Shown: positions 54,228-63,814, counted from the first letter of the stretch. The stretch: DNA of 64,000 nucleotides from Loktanella sp. 5RATIMAR09 (GCF_001419985.1 NZ_LJAL01000008.1:62001-126000), one strand, 5' to 3'. Numbers and translations are program-made. The notes: generated by a model from the letters alone, not told the origin.

Positions 54228-55129
54228 CCAATAATCCCCTCAAACTCCCGCCATTCGCCTTTGGACATCCCAGAGGTCTCTTGCGTGACCTCTTCACCTT
54301 TGAGCATACGCCGCACGCAGTCAATCGCCTTAGACGAGAGTGTGGCGCCGCCCATGCGGTAGTCTTCGAACGCGCCGTAGGCGGCAGGCACCCAGTCGGC
54401 GACGACTTTGCAGATTTCATCGGCGTAGACCCGGATTTCGTATTGCGCGTGGCTGTCGGCGCGCAGGCGCAGGAAGTGGAAGAGGTTGTGCAGGTCGACC
54501 TTCCAGTACCATTGCGTATAGATGTTGGCGGGCAGGTTCATGCGGGCGAGTTCGCGGGCAAGGCCTTGTTGGCCGTCGTCAGAAATCATCTCGGCGTAGT
54601 GGTCATAGCAGCGCGCGGCGTCGCCTTTGAGGTATTCCAGCACGCGGGCGGCTTCTTCGCCGGTCAGCGCCTCGCCCCTGCCCTGATTGTTGATCACCGA
54701 TTGCGCGGCGAGTTTATCCGGCTCGGGGATATAGAATTCGCGGTCGAGGATCGAGTAGCGCGCGGAGTATTCGTTGACGTTGGCGGTGCGGTGCCGGATC
54801 CACTGGCGGGCGACAAAGACGGGCAGTTTGACGTGCAGCTTGATCTCGCACATCTCGAACGGGGTCGAGTGCCAGTGGCGCATCAGGTAGCGGATCAGCC
54901 CTTCATCGTTCTGAACCGATTTGGTGCCTTTCCCATAGGACACCCGCGCCGCCTGACAGATCGCCGCGTCGTCGCCCATGTAGTCGATCACGCGGATAAA
55001 GCCGTGGTCGAGCACGTCGTAGGCTTTGTAAAGGTGCCCTTCCATGCCTTCGGACACAGCCCGCAAGGTGGGTTTTGCAGTGCTGCGGAGTGTGTCGATT
55101 TCGGCCTGTTGGTCTGGGGTGATGGGCAT
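54224..55129 (-). CDS. thyX: Flavin-dependent thymidylate synthase
   Basis: Methylates dUMP to dTMP using FAD and methylene-tetrahydrofolate. The protein has 301 residues from the ATG at 55129 (CGGAG upstream). An upstream in-frame start at 55174 lacks support. The ThyX motif is intact in [19 protein letters not shown], and the C-terminal [17 protein letters not shown] is also typical. Its last bases overlap the start of the unknown nuclease-like gene, an unusual partner for thyX. Confidence 0.97.
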   Translation of the reverse strand: MPITPDQQAEIDTLRSTAKPTLRAVSEGMEGHLYKAYDVLDHGFIRVIDYMGDDAAICQAARVSYGKGTKSVQNDEGLIRYLMRHWHSTPFEMCEIKLHVKLPVFVARQWIRHRTANVNEYSARYSILDREFYIPEPDKLAAQSVINNQGRGEALTGEEAARVLEYLKGDAARCYDHYAEMISDDGQQGLARELARMNLPANIYTQWYWKVDLHNLFHFLRLRADSHAQYEIRVYADEICKVVADWVPAAYGAFEDYRMGGATLSSKAIDCVRRMLKGEEVTQETSGMSKGEWREFEGIIG

Positions 55130-55343
55130 GGCGTGTCTCCGGGCTGACGGTGAGTCGGGATGAAGTTGCGCCACTATAGAAAATGGTGGCCTGCGACAAA
55201 ACCATATATAGTGGTTGGGGGAACGATTATATCAACAGATGTGTGTTGACATGGCGGGGCGGGCCGAAGAGCTTGGCGCCACTGACGACGCGGGCGCGCC
55301 CGCAAAACATATTGATGCGTTGCGTAGACAGAGGACCAGCTTA

Positions 55344-56720
55344 TTGAATTTCAAGGTTTTCGCAGTGGTGTTCGCGCTGTCCGGTTCGGACCTTGTGGCA
55401 CAAGAGAACACAGCTGTCCCGCTTGATCAGGCGTCTTCTGTTGCCGCACAAGCCCTCATCGCAGGTGACCCCGCCCTTGCCCTGCAGATCGCAGAGGCCG
55501 TTCTGGCCCAGCGTCCCGATGACCGTACCGCACTGATCGTTGTCGCAGCTGCGGCTCCGCAGTTGGGCGATGCCGCCCGCGGCCGCGCCGCAGGTGCGCG
55601 CGCCTTTGCCGTGTCCCAAAGCGATGCGCAAAGATACGAGGCTGCCCGCCTGACCGCATTGGCCGCGGCCAATGACCGGCGTTATACGCTTGCCACGTTC
55701 TGGCTCCGCCGTGCCCTGACGGTTGCCCCCAACGAGCAAGAGCGCAACCGCACCCTGAATGATGCCCGTGGCGTGAGCCGGTTGAACCCCTGGTCCACGG
55801 GGCTGTCGTTTTCGCTTGCCCCGTCGAACAACGTGAATGGCGGGGCCGAGGATGAAGCCTCGACCGCGCCCGGCAACCCGACCGGCACATTGTCAGCCGA
55901 TGCGCAGGCCATCGCGGGATGGCGCGGGGTCCTTGCGTTCAACACCAATTATCGCCTGCATCAATCGCGCCAGAGCCGCACGACCGTCGGCGCGCAATAT
56001 CGCGGTACACGAGTGCGTATCACTGACGACATCGACATCCCTGATGAAGCGTTTACAAGCGATTACTCCGAAGTTTCCCTGCGCCATGAGCGTGCACTCG
56101 AAAACGGCACGATTTCCTTGCGTGCCACGCGCGGACTTTATGAATATCGTGACCTTCGTGGGCCTTCAGGTGCGCAGGTTGTCGATTACGAATACTATGA
56201 CATCTGGCGGTTGGGCATCGACCGTCAGCTGCCGCTGAATGCCCAGACTGTGTTGTCTTTTTCGGTTGGTCGGGAATGGCTGGAATATCAGAACGCGGGC
56301 ATTGGTGAGGTCAACCGCGTGACGGTTGGTACCGGCCTTGTGCGCCAACTCGAAAGCCGCGACCGCATCGGGGGCAACATCACACTGGTTGATAACAAGG
56401 GCGACAACGTCAACTATACATCGCGGGATCTGACGCTGAGCGGGAATTATCGCTGGGCTGAACCGTTGGGGCCGATCACCCTTGGCTTGGGCGGGGGATT
56501 TCGCTGGAGCGATTATCCGGACTACAACCTGTTGTTTGCCGTCACGGGCGGCCGTCAGGACCGGACGGTTTTCGCCAATGCCGATATCGGATTTCCCGGA
56601 ATATCCTATGCGGGCTTCACACCCGGCCTGCGGATCGACGCAAACCGCACAGACAGCAACGTGAGCCGTTTCGATCGCACCACATTTTCAGCGAGCCTGA
56701 CGATTTCATCGCAGTTCTAG
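55344..56720 (+). CDS. Outer-membrane beta-barrel protein with TPR-like N-terminus (SLAM/DUF560-like)
   Basis: A 458-residue protein from a TTG at 55344 (AGAGGA upstream), chosen because it yields a signal peptide, NFKVFAVVFALSGSDLVAQ. The frame is open further upstream to 55215. Residues 25-140 are Ala-rich helical repeats (ALQIAEAVLAQRPDDRTALI). Residues 150-458 are beta-strand-like, ending in a terminal Phe (ASLTISSQF), an outer-membrane barrel signature. The layout matches surface lipoprotein assembly modifiers, which move lipoproteins across the outer membrane. No candidate lipoprotein substrate gene is adjacent. Confidence 0.68.
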   Translation: MNFKVFAVVFALSGSDLVAQENTAVPLDQASSVAAQALIAGDPALALQIAEAVLAQRPDDRTALIVVAAAAPQLGDAARGRAAGARAFAVSQSDAQRYEAARLTALAAANDRRYTLATFWLRRALTVAPNEQERNRTLNDARGVSRLNPWSTGLSFSLAPSNNVNGGAEDEASTAPGNPTGTLSADAQAIAGWRGVLAFNTNYRLHQSRQSRTTVGAQYRGTRVRITDDIDIPDEAFTSDYSEVSLRHERALENGTISLRATRGLYEYRDLRGPSGAQVVDYEYYDIWRLGIDRQLPLNAQTVLSFSVGREWLEYQNAGIGEVNRVTVGTGLVRQLESRDRIGGNITLVDNKGDNVNYTSRDLTLSGNYRWAEPLGPITLGLGGGFRWSDYPDYNLLFAVTGGRQDRTVFANADIGFPGISYAGFTPGLRIDANRTDSNVSRFDRTTFSASLTISSQF

Positions 56721-56733
56721 TAAAGCTGGCGGA

Positions 56734-56808
56734 TGGTGCTGTGAGAGAGGATTGAACTCTCGACCTCACCCTTACCAAGGGTGTGCTCTGCCACTGAGCT
56801 ACCACAGC
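56734..56808 (-). tRNA. tRNA-Thr (anticodon GGT)
   Basis: A 75-base cloverleaf with CCA encoded. Acceptor GCTGTGG / TCACAGC, D-arm GCTC...GAGC, anticodon stem CACCC / GGGTG with loop TTGGTAA, and T-arm GAGAG-TTCAATC-CTCTC. The anticodon GGT reads ACC (Thr) codons. Confidence 0.97.
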
Positions 56809-56895
56809 ATCCGTGAGGCGGGGAATTAGCGGCAATCGCCCCTTGGTGCAAGCCCTCTCTGGACGGTTTTTGCCGGTATTGATAAGACCACCCCT

Positions 56896-57045
56896 ATGAA
56901 CGACAAACAGACCAAGCCCAAAGCCGAAAAGAGCGTCCAAACCCGTGAAGACCGGTTGAAGGCGGCATTGAAGGCCAATATGGCCAAACGCAAAGCGCAG
57001 GCACGCGCGCGGGCGGCCGCCCCGTCCACTGAACAGAAAGAGTAG
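56896..57045 (+). CDS. Small basic protein upstream of murA
   Basis: A 49-residue open frame, [20 protein letters not shown] followed by a Lys/Arg/Ala-rich helix ([18 protein letters not shown]), ending 5 bases before the murA ATG. Its placement and the tight spacing to murA suggest translation. I recall similar short basic genes before murA in alphaproteobacteria. The function is unknown; it may bind nucleic acid, judging from the charge. Confidence 0.6.
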   Translation: MNDKQTKPKAEKSVQTREDRLKAALKANMAKRKAQARARAAAPSTEQKE

Positions 57046-57050
57046 GCAGC

Positions 57051-58316
57051 ATGGATTCCATCTTGGTGACAGGCGGCACACCGCTGAACGGCAAAATTGC
57101 GATTGCGGGGGCCAAGAACGCGGCCCTTGCACTGATGCCCGCGGCCTTGTTGTCAGAAGAGCCTTTGACGCTGACCAACGCCCCGCGCCTGTCGGATATC
57201 GCGACCATGACCGCCTTGTTGCGGTCTTTGGGTGTGGAAGTGACCTCGATGCAGGATGGCAAGGTGCAGGTTCTGTCCAGCCACGCCATGACATCCACAA
57301 CAGCGGATTATGAAATCGTGCGCAAAATGCGGGCGTCAAACCTTGTTTTGGGCCCGCTTCTGGCGCGGCATCATCAGGCGGTCGTCTCCTTGCCCGGCGG
57401 CTGCGCCATCGGCGCGCGCCCGATGGATATCCATGTCACCGCACTTGAGGCGATGGGGGCCGAGATTGAATTGAAAGACGGCTATCTGCATGCCAGGGCC
57501 CAAGGCGGTTTGAAAGGCGCGCGGGTACCGTTGCGCTTTGCCTCGGTCGGGGCGACTGAAAACGTGCTGATGGCTGCGACTTTGGCCAAAGGCACCACAG
57601 TGATCGAAAATGCCGCGCGCGAACCCGAAATCGTTGATCTGGCGGAATGCCTGCGCAGGATGGGCGCCCACATCGAGGGTGAAGGCACCAATACGATTAC
57701 GATTGAGGGGGTGGACCGTTTGGGGGCTGCGACCCATCCTGTCGTGACCGACCGGATCGAGCTTGGCACCTACATGCTGGCGCCTGTCTTTGCCGGTGGC
57801 GAAGTGGAATGTCTGGGCGGACGTCTTGATCTGGTGGGCTCATTCGTTGAAAAACTGGATGTCGCCGGTGTGGATGTGAGCGAAACGGAACACGGCCTGA
57901 AAGTAAAGCGCCGCACGGACCGCGCGCAGGCGGTGGATGTGACAACCGAGGTTTTCCCCGGTTTCCCGACCGATTTGCAGGCGCAGATGATGGCGATGCT
58001 CTGTACCGCTAACGGTACGTCAGTGCTGGAAGAAAAGATTTTCGAGAACCGCTTCATGCATGCGCCAGAGCTGATCCGGATGGGTGCCAATATCGAGGTC
58101 CATGGGGGTGTGGCCACGGTGCGCGGGGTGGACCGCCTGAAAGGCGCGCCTGTGATGGCGACCGATCTGCGTGCCTCGGTGTCATTGATCCTTGCCGGTT
58201 TGGCCGCAGAGGGCGAGACGACTGTCAGCCGGATTTATCACCTTGATCGCGGGTATGAGCATATCGAAGAAAAACTGCGCGGTGTCGGCGCGCGGATTGA
58301 GCGGGTGTCGGCATGA
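57051..58316 (+). CDS. murA: UDP-N-acetylglucosamine 1-carboxyvinyltransferase
   Basis: The first committed step of peptidoglycan synthesis, fosfomycin target. The protein has 421 residues. It starts [20 protein letters not shown] with the catalytic Lys/Asn region, and the active cysteine is Cys118 in [36 protein letters not shown] is another family signature. Cys rather than Asp at position 118 predicts fosfomycin sensitivity of the enzyme. The end overlaps the DUF2948 gene by ATGA. Confidence 0.97.
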   Translation: MDSILVTGGTPLNGKIAIAGAKNAALALMPAALLSEEPLTLTNAPRLSDIATMTALLRSLGVEVTSMQDGKVQVLSSHAMTSTTADYEIVRKMRASNLVLGPLLARHHQAVVSLPGGCAIGARPMDIHVTALEAMGAEIELKDGYLHARAQGGLKGARVPLRFASVGATENVLMAATLAKGTTVIENAAREPEIVDLAECLRRMGAHIEGEGTNTITIEGVDRLGAATHPVVTDRIELGTYMLAPVFAGGEVECLGGRLDLVGSFVEKLDVAGVDVSETEHGLKVKRRTDRAQAVDVTTEVFPGFPTDLQAQMMAMLCTANGTSVLEEKIFENRFMHAPELIRMGANIEVHGGVATVRGVDRLKGAPVMATDLRASVSLILAGLAAEGETTVSRIYHLDRGYEHIEEKLRGVGARIERVSA

Positions 58317-58792
58317 GTGAAGATGCACGTTTCGAGGACGGGCGCGAGGCACCTTTGCGCCTGAAGGCGCTGGATACCGAGGATGTGGCGGTGATTGCCG
58401 CACTGGTGCAGGATGCGGTGTTTCCGGCGTCCGAGATGAAATGGGATCGCAAAGCGCGGCGTTTTGCAATTTTGCTCAACCGTTTTCGCTGGGAAGACGC
58501 GCCGAAGGCGGAAATGCGCAAACGCAGCTATGAGCGTGTGCAGGCGGTTTTGGCTGTGGAAGACGTGCACAAGGTGCAGGTGCAGGGTGTCGATCAGGCC
58601 GATACGGATATGGTGTATTCGCTTTTGTCGCTTGCGTTTCTGCCGGGTGAGGATGGCACCGGCCGTGTGGAGCTGACACTGGCTGGCGATGGTGCGATTG
58701 CCTTGGAGGTGGAGGCCTTGGAGGTCGTGCTACGCGATGTCACACGGCCCTATGTGGCGCCATCCCGAAAGGCGCCGTCGCATCCCGAATAG
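58313..58792 (+). CDS. DUF2948 family protein
   Basis: A 159-residue protein with the family pattern [20 protein letters not shown] near the start and [13 protein letters not shown] in the middle. The C-terminus carries [20 protein letters not shown]. The function is unknown, but it is consistently beside murA and hisD in alphaproteobacteria, as here, with an ATGA overlap to murA. Confidence 0.88.
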   Translation: MSEDARFEDGREAPLRLKALDTEDVAVIAALVQDAVFPASEMKWDRKARRFAILLNRFRWEDAPKAEMRKRSYERVQAVLAVEDVHKVQVQGVDQADTDMVYSLLSLAFLPGEDGTGRVELTLAGDGAIALEVEALEVVLRDVTRPYVAPSRKAPSHPE

Positions 58793-58799
58793 CGTCACT

Positions 58800-58866
58800 G
58801 GGCCCCGGACCTGATCCAGGGCCTTTCGCGCGCGGCACGGTCGAGGTCCCGGATCGCGTCCGGGAC
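58800..58866. repeat. Intergenic palindromic repeat, second REP-like type
   Basis: Two imperfect palindromes stand together: one at 58800-58823 (GGGCCCCGGACC...CCAGGGCC) and one at 58846-58866 (GTCCCGGA-N5-TCCGGGAC). They differ in sequence from the RAYT-linked REPs. Their position in the 137-base gap between DUF2948 and hisD fits a mobile intergenic palindrome. Confidence 0.6.
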
Positions 58867-58929
58867 TGCGCCGTGCTCTATTGATGCCCCCTGCCCTGAA
58901 CGCTATGTCCTGCGCCAAGGAGAATACCG

Positions 58930-60240
58930 ATGCCACAGTTTCTATCCACCACTGATCCCGATTTCGAGGCCCGCTTTGCCGCGATCCTAAGCGCAAAACG
59001 CGAAGACAGCCCCGATGTGGATCATATCGTGGCAGAGATTATCGCGGATGTGCGCAAGCGCGGCGATGCGGCCGTGCTGGAGCTGACGGCAAAGTTTGAC
59101 CGGCTGCACCTGACGCCGCAAACACTGCGTTTCACAGCCGAAGAGATTGCGGCGGAATGTGCATTGGTTGATGACGCCGATCGCGCGGCGCTTCAGCTTG
59201 CCGCTGACCGTATCCGTGCCTATCACAGCCGCCAGATGCCCGAAGACGCGATGTGGACCGATCCGGACGGTGCAACGCTGGGGTGGCGCTGGACGCCTGT
59301 GTCGGCTGCGGGACTATATGTGCCAGGTGGAACGGCGTCTTATCCGTCATCAGTGTTGATGAATGCGATACCTGCCAAAGTGGCGGGTGTGCAGCGTTTG
59401 GCGATTGTCGTGCCGACGCCGGACGGCGTGACCAATCCGCTGGTATTGATGGCTGCCAAAATTGCCGGTGTCGACGAGATTTACCGGATCGGCGGCGCAC
59501 AGGCGATTGCCGCCCTTGCTTACGGGACCGAATCGATCGCCCCTGTCGACAAGATCACGGGTCCGGGCAACGCCTTTGTGGCCGCGGCCAAGCGACGGGT
59601 GTTTGGCAAGGTCGGCATTGATATGATCGCAGGTCCATCCGAGATTTTGGTCATTGCCGACAAGGACAATGATCCGGACTGGATCGCGCTTGATCTGCTG
59701 TCACAGGCCGAACATGACGCAAGCGCGCAGTCGATTCTGATCACCGATGATGCAGGTTTCGGACAGGCGGTTGCCGCGGCCGTCGACAAGCGGCTCGAAA
59801 CGCTGGAACGGCGCAAGATTGCCAGTGCGAGTTGGCGTGATTTCGGGGCTATCATTACTGTCAGGGATTTTGACGAGGCCGCGCGCCTGTCGGACCGGAT
59901 CGCGCCAGAGCACCTTGAGCTGTGCACGGCTGATGCCGACGCGCTATCTGCGAAAATCACACATGCGGGCGCAATTTTCATTGGGGGTTGGACACCCGAG
60001 GCTATTGGTGACTACATTGGCGGCCCAAATCACGTATTGCCGACGGCCCGGTCCGCGCGGTTCTCAAGCGGGCTATCGGTTATGGATTTCATCAAACGCA
60101 CGACCCTTTCACGGATGACGCCCGACGCGCTGGCAGCGATCGGGCCTGCGGCAGAACGTTTGGCCATATCTGAGAGCCTTGAGGCCCATGGCCTGTCCGT
60201 GCGCGCACGTCTCGACCGCCTGAACAGAGGTGAGCCATGA
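58930..60240 (+). CDS. hisD: Histidinol dehydrogenase
   Basis: The last two oxidations of histidine synthesis, zinc and NAD dependent. The protein has 436 residues. Signatures are PGGTASYPSSVLMNAIPAKV, KITGPGNAFVAAAKRRVFG, IAGPSEILVIADKDNDPDWI, the zinc-site SQAEHDASAQSI, and the C-terminal GPNHVLPTARSARFSSGLS. AAGGAG precedes the ATG. The stop overlaps the UPF0262 gene (ATGA). Confidence 0.97.
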   Translation: MPQFLSTTDPDFEARFAAILSAKREDSPDVDHIVAEIIADVRKRGDAAVLELTAKFDRLHLTPQTLRFTAEEIAAECALVDDADRAALQLAADRIRAYHSRQMPEDAMWTDPDGATLGWRWTPVSAAGLYVPGGTASYPSSVLMNAIPAKVAGVQRLAIVVPTPDGVTNPLVLMAAKIAGVDEIYRIGGAQAIAALAYGTESIAPVDKITGPGNAFVAAAKRRVFGKVGIDMIAGPSEILVIADKDNDPDWIALDLLSQAEHDASAQSILITDDAGFGQAVAAAVDKRLETLERRKIASASWRDFGAIITVRDFDEAARLSDRIAPEHLELCTADADALSAKITHAGAIFIGGWTPEAIGDYIGGPNHVLPTARSARFSSGLSVMDFIKRTTLSRMTPDALAAIGPAAERLAISESLEAHGLSVRARLDRLNRGEP

Positions 60241-60716
60241 GCAAGATCATCCATATCCATATCGACGACCGCAATCTGCCGCCGCCAACCCCCGAGATTG
60301 ATCAGGAACGTAAAGTGGCGATGTTCGATCTGCTGGAGGACAACAGCTTTGCCCTGCCCGCGCGTGAAGGACGCGATGTGCCGCCCGGCCCCTACAAGCT
60401 GGAACTTTCCATCAAGGAACGCCGGCTTGTCTTTGAAATCACACAAGAAGACGACACCCCCGCCGGTGAATTTCACCTGTCCCTTGGCCCGTTCCGGCAG
60501 GTCGTGAAGGATTATTTCCAGATTTGCGAGAGCTATTTTGACGCGGTCAAAACCCTGCCCCCCAGCCAGATCGAGACCATCGACATGGCCCGTCGCGGCA
60601 TCCACAACGAAGGCGCGCGGGTGTTGCAGGAACGGCTGGAAGGCAAGGCCGATGTCGACATCGACACCGCCCGCCGGCTTTTTACGTTGATTTGCGTGCT
60701 GCACTTCGGGGGCTAG
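60237..60716 (+). CDS. UPF0262 family protein
   Basis: A 159-residue protein starting MSKIIHIHIDDRNLPPPTPE, with RKVAMFDLLEDNSF and the C-terminal RRLFTLICVLHF, all typical of the UPF0262 family restricted to alphaproteobacteria. No function is known. It is coupled to hisD, and 3 bases separate it from the phosphatase gene. Confidence 0.93.
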   Translation: MSKIIHIHIDDRNLPPPTPEIDQERKVAMFDLLEDNSFALPAREGRDVPPGPYKLELSIKERRLVFEITQEDDTPAGEFHLSLGPFRQVVKDYFQICESYFDAVKTLPPSQIETIDMARRGIHNEGARVLQERLEGKADVDIDTARRLFTLICVLHFGG

Positions 60717-60719
60717 GTA

Positions 60720-61202
60720 ATGGCGCAAGACAGCAAATATGCACCTCTTCCCCAGTCGGTGTTGTTTTGCTGTGACCACAATTCTGTCCGCTCGCCCATG
60801 GCCGAAGGGATCATGAAAATGCTCTACGGCAAGCAGTGCTACGTCCAATCGGTTGGCGTGAAAAATGATTTGGAGATTGACGGGTTTGCCGTTGCTGTCT
60901 GCGCCGAAATGGGGGTCGAGCTGTCGCGCCACCGGTCGCGTTCATTTGACGAAATGGAAGACTGGGGCGATGATCTGTCGTCTTTCGATCTTGTGCTGGC
61001 CCTGTCGCCTGCCAGCCAGCGGCGCGCGCTGGACTTGACGCGGTTTTATCATCTGGACGTCGAATACTGGCCGATCCTTGATCCCACGGGCCTTGGGGAC
61101 AACCGCGAGGCCCGCCTTGCCGTTTACCGACAGGCCCGTGACCAGATCAAAGACCGCCTGATCGCCCGTTGGGGCCCGGGGATTGCGCAAGAGGACACCT
61201 AA
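60720..61202 (+). CDS. Low-molecular-weight protein-tyrosine-phosphatase family protein
   Basis: A 160-residue protein with the signature CX5R loop (Cys18 to Arg24 in [17 protein letters not shown]) and a C-terminal general acid in [15 protein letters not shown]. It resembles both protein-tyrosine phosphatases and arsenate reductases of the ArsC1 type. The operon position with infA and hisD argues for a housekeeping role. The loop sequence CDHNSVRS differs from the usual CxGNxCRS, so the substrate may be different. Confidence 0.88.
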   Translation: MAQDSKYAPLPQSVLFCCDHNSVRSPMAEGIMKMLYGKQCYVQSVGVKNDLEIDGFAVAVCAEMGVELSRHRSRSFDEMEDWGDDLSSFDLVLALSPASQRRALDLTRFYHLDVEYWPILDPTGLGDNREARLAVYRQARDQIKDRLIARWGPGIAQEDT

Positions 61203-61281
61203 GTCACTCAAAAAGTGCCGCGTCAGCCACGTGCGCACGATTAACGCTTGAAAAACCGCCCATTCAGGCGCATGTAAGCGC

Positions 61282-61300
61282 CGTCTGCAACAAGCAGACG
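61282..61300 (+). promoter_or_regulatory. Hairpin in the infA leader
   Basis: A 7-bp perfect stem CGTCTGC / GCAGACG with loop AACAA ends 10 bases before the AGGAG ribosome site of infA. It is long enough to affect initiation-factor translation or mRNA processing. Confidence 0.5.
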
Positions 61301-61318
61301 ACAGATATAGGAGATCAC

Positions 61319-61537
61319 ATGGCCAAGGAAGAACTGCTCGAATTCCCAGGTGTCGTGAAAGAACTTCTGCCAAACGCGACGTTTCGGGTCGAGCTGGAAA
61401 ACGGCCATGAGATTATCGCGCATACGGCAGGAAAGATGCGCAAAAACCGCATCCGCGTTCTGGCTGGCGACAAGGTACAGGTCGAGATGACACCGTACGA
61501 TCTGACCAAAGGTCGGATTAACTATCGCTTTAAATAG
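61319..61537 (+). CDS. infA: Translation initiation factor IF-1
   Basis: A 72-residue S1/OB-fold protein binding the ribosomal A site during initiation. The sequence [20 protein letters not shown] and the ending [13 protein letters not shown] are nearly invariant in bacteria. AGGAG lies 6 bases before the ATG at 61319. The frame is open upstream to 61169 but that part is leader. Confidence 0.98.
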   Translation: MAKEELLEFPGVVKELLPNATFRVELENGHEIIAHTAGKMRKNRIRVLAGDKVQVEMTPYDLTKGRINYRFK

Positions 61538-61570
61538 CGTGAAGCAAAGCTTCGCGCGGCGCGGGGAAGG

Positions 61571-61589
61571 GATTTGCCAGTGGCAAATC
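61571..61589. promoter_or_regulatory. Hairpin between infA and maf
   Basis: An 8-bp perfect stem GATTTGCC / GGCAAATC with a 3-base loop lies in the 78-base infA-maf gap, and GC-rich flanks could extend it. No T-run follows; it could be a weak terminator or mRNA stabiliser. Confidence 0.45.
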
Positions 61590-61615
61590 ACGGCCGCGCT
61601 GGTGGATATTGATAA

Positions 61616-62221
61616 ATGACCACCCTGCCCCCCAATCCTGCATTGAAGCTTGTTCTCGGCTCCGGTTCCCCCCGGAGACTGGAACTTTTGGCGCAGCTTG
61701 GGCTAACGCCCAGCGCTGTGCGTGCGCCCGATATTGATGAAGATGTGCGCAAGGGCGAATTGCCCCGCGATTACGTCAAACGGATAGCTACGGAAAAGGT
61801 GGCCGCGGTGCAGGCTGACGCCGATGAAGTGGTGCTGTGCGCGGATACCACGGTGGCACTCGGACGGCGGATCATGGGCAAGCCTGCGGACGCGGCTGAG
61901 GCAGCACAATTTCTTTTTGCACTGTCAGGGCGTCGCCATAAGGTGATTACCGCCTTGGCCGTGAAGCGCGGCGCACAGGTCTGGACCAAGGACGTGCAAA
62001 GCACCGTGGCTTTCAAACAGCTTTCTGATGGGGAAGTGAACGCCTATCTGGCCTCGGATGACTGGCGCGGCAAAGCGGGCGGCTATGCGATTCAAGGGCC
62101 TGCGGGCGCGTTTATTCCGTGGATCAACGGGTCTTACACCGGTATTGTCGGTCTGCCCCTGACCGAAACGGCAGGTTTGCTAAGTGCTGCAGGTATTGTG
62201 CTTTATGGAGATGTCACATGA
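61616..62221 (+). CDS. maf: Maf-family nucleotide pyrophosphatase
   Basis: Hydrolyses non-canonical or housekeeping nucleoside triphosphates such as dTTP and UTP. The protein has 201 residues. The start [18 protein letters not shown] carries the family SxSPRR motif. [20 protein letters not shown] and [20 protein letters not shown] complete the active site. It overlaps the RNase E/G start (ATGA). Confidence 0.96.
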   Translation: MTTLPPNPALKLVLGSGSPRRLELLAQLGLTPSAVRAPDIDEDVRKGELPRDYVKRIATEKVAAVQADADEVVLCADTTVALGRRIMGKPADAAEAAQFLFALSGRRHKVITALAVKRGAQVWTKDVQSTVAFKQLSDGEVNAYLASDDWRGKAGGYAIQGPAGAFIPWINGSYTGIVGLPLTETAGLLSAAGIVLYGDVT

Positions 62222-63252
62222 AGGGCCGCATGATCGTTCTGGACCATATCGGTGAGATTGAAGCCGCAGCCTATCTTGTGGATGGCAAGCTGGATGATAT
62301 CCTGATTGACCACGAAGACGCCCCCCGCCCCGGTGCGATCTTCCGTGCGATCTGTGACCGGCCCATCAAAGGCCAAGGTGGTATGATGCTGCGCCTGCCC
62401 GCAGGCGAGACGGCGTTTTTGCGACACGGAAAGGGGCTGAAACCCGGTCAGGCGATGCTGGTGCAGGTCACGGGTATCCCCGAAGATGGCAAGGCAGTGC
62501 CGGTGACGGACCGAGTGCTGTTCAAAAGCCGCTATGCGATTGTGACGCCGGGCAAGCCGGGGCTGAATATCTCCCGCCAGATTACCGATGAAGATGTGCG
62601 CGATGAACTTCTGGCGGTGGCACATGAGGTGTTTGACAGCCCGCATGGATTGATTCTGCGCTCATCCTGCGAAGGCGCTGATGAAGCCGAAATTGCGGAT
62701 GATATCCTTGCAATGGTGGAGTTGGCCGATGCGGTGTTGGCAGATGCCGAAGGCAGCGACCCAGAGGCGCTGACTGAAGGTGACGGCCCGCATATCGTGG
62801 CGTGGCGTGAATGGACCGGTGCTGCCGAGGTTGTGACCCGTGCAGGTTCATTCGCCGATTTGGGTGTGCTGGATCAGGTGGTCGCACTTGGCCAGTCCGA
62901 AGTGGCTTTGGGCGAAGGCTCTATGTTTGTTGAGCCGACCCGTGCGTTGGTCGCGGTCGATGTGAACACAGGTAATGATACCTCGCCTGCGGCCGCGCTG
63001 AAGGCGAACTTGGCCGCGGCGCGCGCCTTGCCGCGGGCCTTGCGTTTGCGAGGGCTCGCAGGGCAGATTTCGGTCGATTTCGTATCCATGTCAAAGGCCC
63101 ATCGCAAACAGGTGGAACAATCACTGCGGGCGTCGTTCAAGGCCGATCCGATCGAGACATCGTTGGTGGGTTGGACGCCGATGGGCCTTTTTGAATTGCA
63201 GCGCAAACGCGAGCGCCCGCCTTTTCCCAAACATCTGTTCAAGGAAATCTGA
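62218..63252 (+). CDS. Ribonuclease E/G family protein, short form
   Basis: A 344-residue protein from the ATG at 62218. It carries an S1-like segment ([20 protein letters not shown]) and the two catalytic aspartates Asp248 ([10 protein letters not shown]) and Asp287 ([10 protein letters not shown]) of the RNase E/G nuclease core. It lacks the zinc-link CPxCxG and the C-terminal small domain of full-length RNase E and G (about 490 residues or more). A short maf-linked form is known in alphaproteobacteria. It probably cleaves RNA, but tetramer assembly as in RNase E is doubtful. Confidence 0.88.
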   Translation: MKGRMIVLDHIGEIEAAAYLVDGKLDDILIDHEDAPRPGAIFRAICDRPIKGQGGMMLRLPAGETAFLRHGKGLKPGQAMLVQVTGIPEDGKAVPVTDRVLFKSRYAIVTPGKPGLNISRQITDEDVRDELLAVAHEVFDSPHGLILRSSCEGADEAEIADDILAMVELADAVLADAEGSDPEALTEGDGPHIVAWREWTGAAEVVTRAGSFADLGVLDQVVALGQSEVALGEGSMFVEPTRALVAVDVNTGNDTSPAAALKANLAAARALPRALRLRGLAGQISVDFVSMSKAHRKQVEQSLRASFKADPIETSLVGWTPMGLFELQRKRERPPFPKHLFKEI

Positions 63253-63437
63253 TGCCCTGCCCGATCTGTGATAAACCGACCGAAACCGATTTTCGCCCGT
63301 TCTGTTCCAAGCGTTGCGCAGATATTGATTTGGCGAAGTGGTTTACGGGCGCCTATGCCATTCCTGCGGACAATCCCGAGGACTTGGAAGAGCTCGAACA
63401 GCAGTTGGACGCGGCAGAAAGGCAGAAACCGCATTAG
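63252..63437 (+). CDS. yacG: DNA gyrase inhibitor YacG (zinc protein)
   Basis: A 61-residue protein with four zinc cysteines: CPICDKP and [14 protein letters not shown]. The C-terminal acidic tail ([17 protein letters not shown]) is also typical. It binds GyrB in E. coli. It begins on the last base of the RNase E/G stop codon and completes the maf-rng-yacG run. Confidence 0.93.
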   Translation: MPCPICDKPTETDFRPFCSKRCADIDLAKWFTGAYAIPADNPEDLEELEQQLDAAERQKPH

Positions 63438-63532
63438 CGGTCTGCTTTTCCAACAAATCCCTCTGGACACCCCCCTTTCCCGCGTCTAAAACGCCGCTAC
63501 CCGATGCGGGCGCACAGCGCCAACATCCCGGT

Positions 63533-63607
63533 GCCCGGGTAGCTCAGGGGTAGAGCAGTGGATTGAAAATCCTCGTGTCGGTGGTTCGATTCCGCCCCCG
63601 GGCACCA
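63533..63607 (+). tRNA. tRNA-Phe (anticodon GAA)
   Basis: A 75-base cloverleaf with CCA encoded. Acceptor GCCCGGG / CCCGGGC, anticodon stem GGATT...AATCC with loop TTGAAAA, and T-arm with GGTTCGATT. The anticodon GAA reads TTC/TTT. Confidence 0.97.
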
Positions 63608-63814
63608 TTTTAGAGAATATGCCAAGCCATTGCGGTTGTCTGACGGTGTATGCCAGGCATGGCAGCGGCATTATGTCCTGCGCGTTACATTGCAAAGACC
63701 TGCGCAGTAGGCCCGCGTCCTGCCTGTTTTTCAATGCGTCCATTGCGCGCTTTTTCACGAACATCTAGGGCATAAAGTCAAAGAAAGCGCCGCCTTGCGT
63801 CAAGCGCACGGTTG

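Noticed and set aside
63486..63764. A 92-codon minus-strand open frame across the tRNA-Phe gene
   Set aside because: It is antisense to the tRNA and reads the familiar false peptide PGGGIEPPTRGFS that arises from tRNA genes; not coding.
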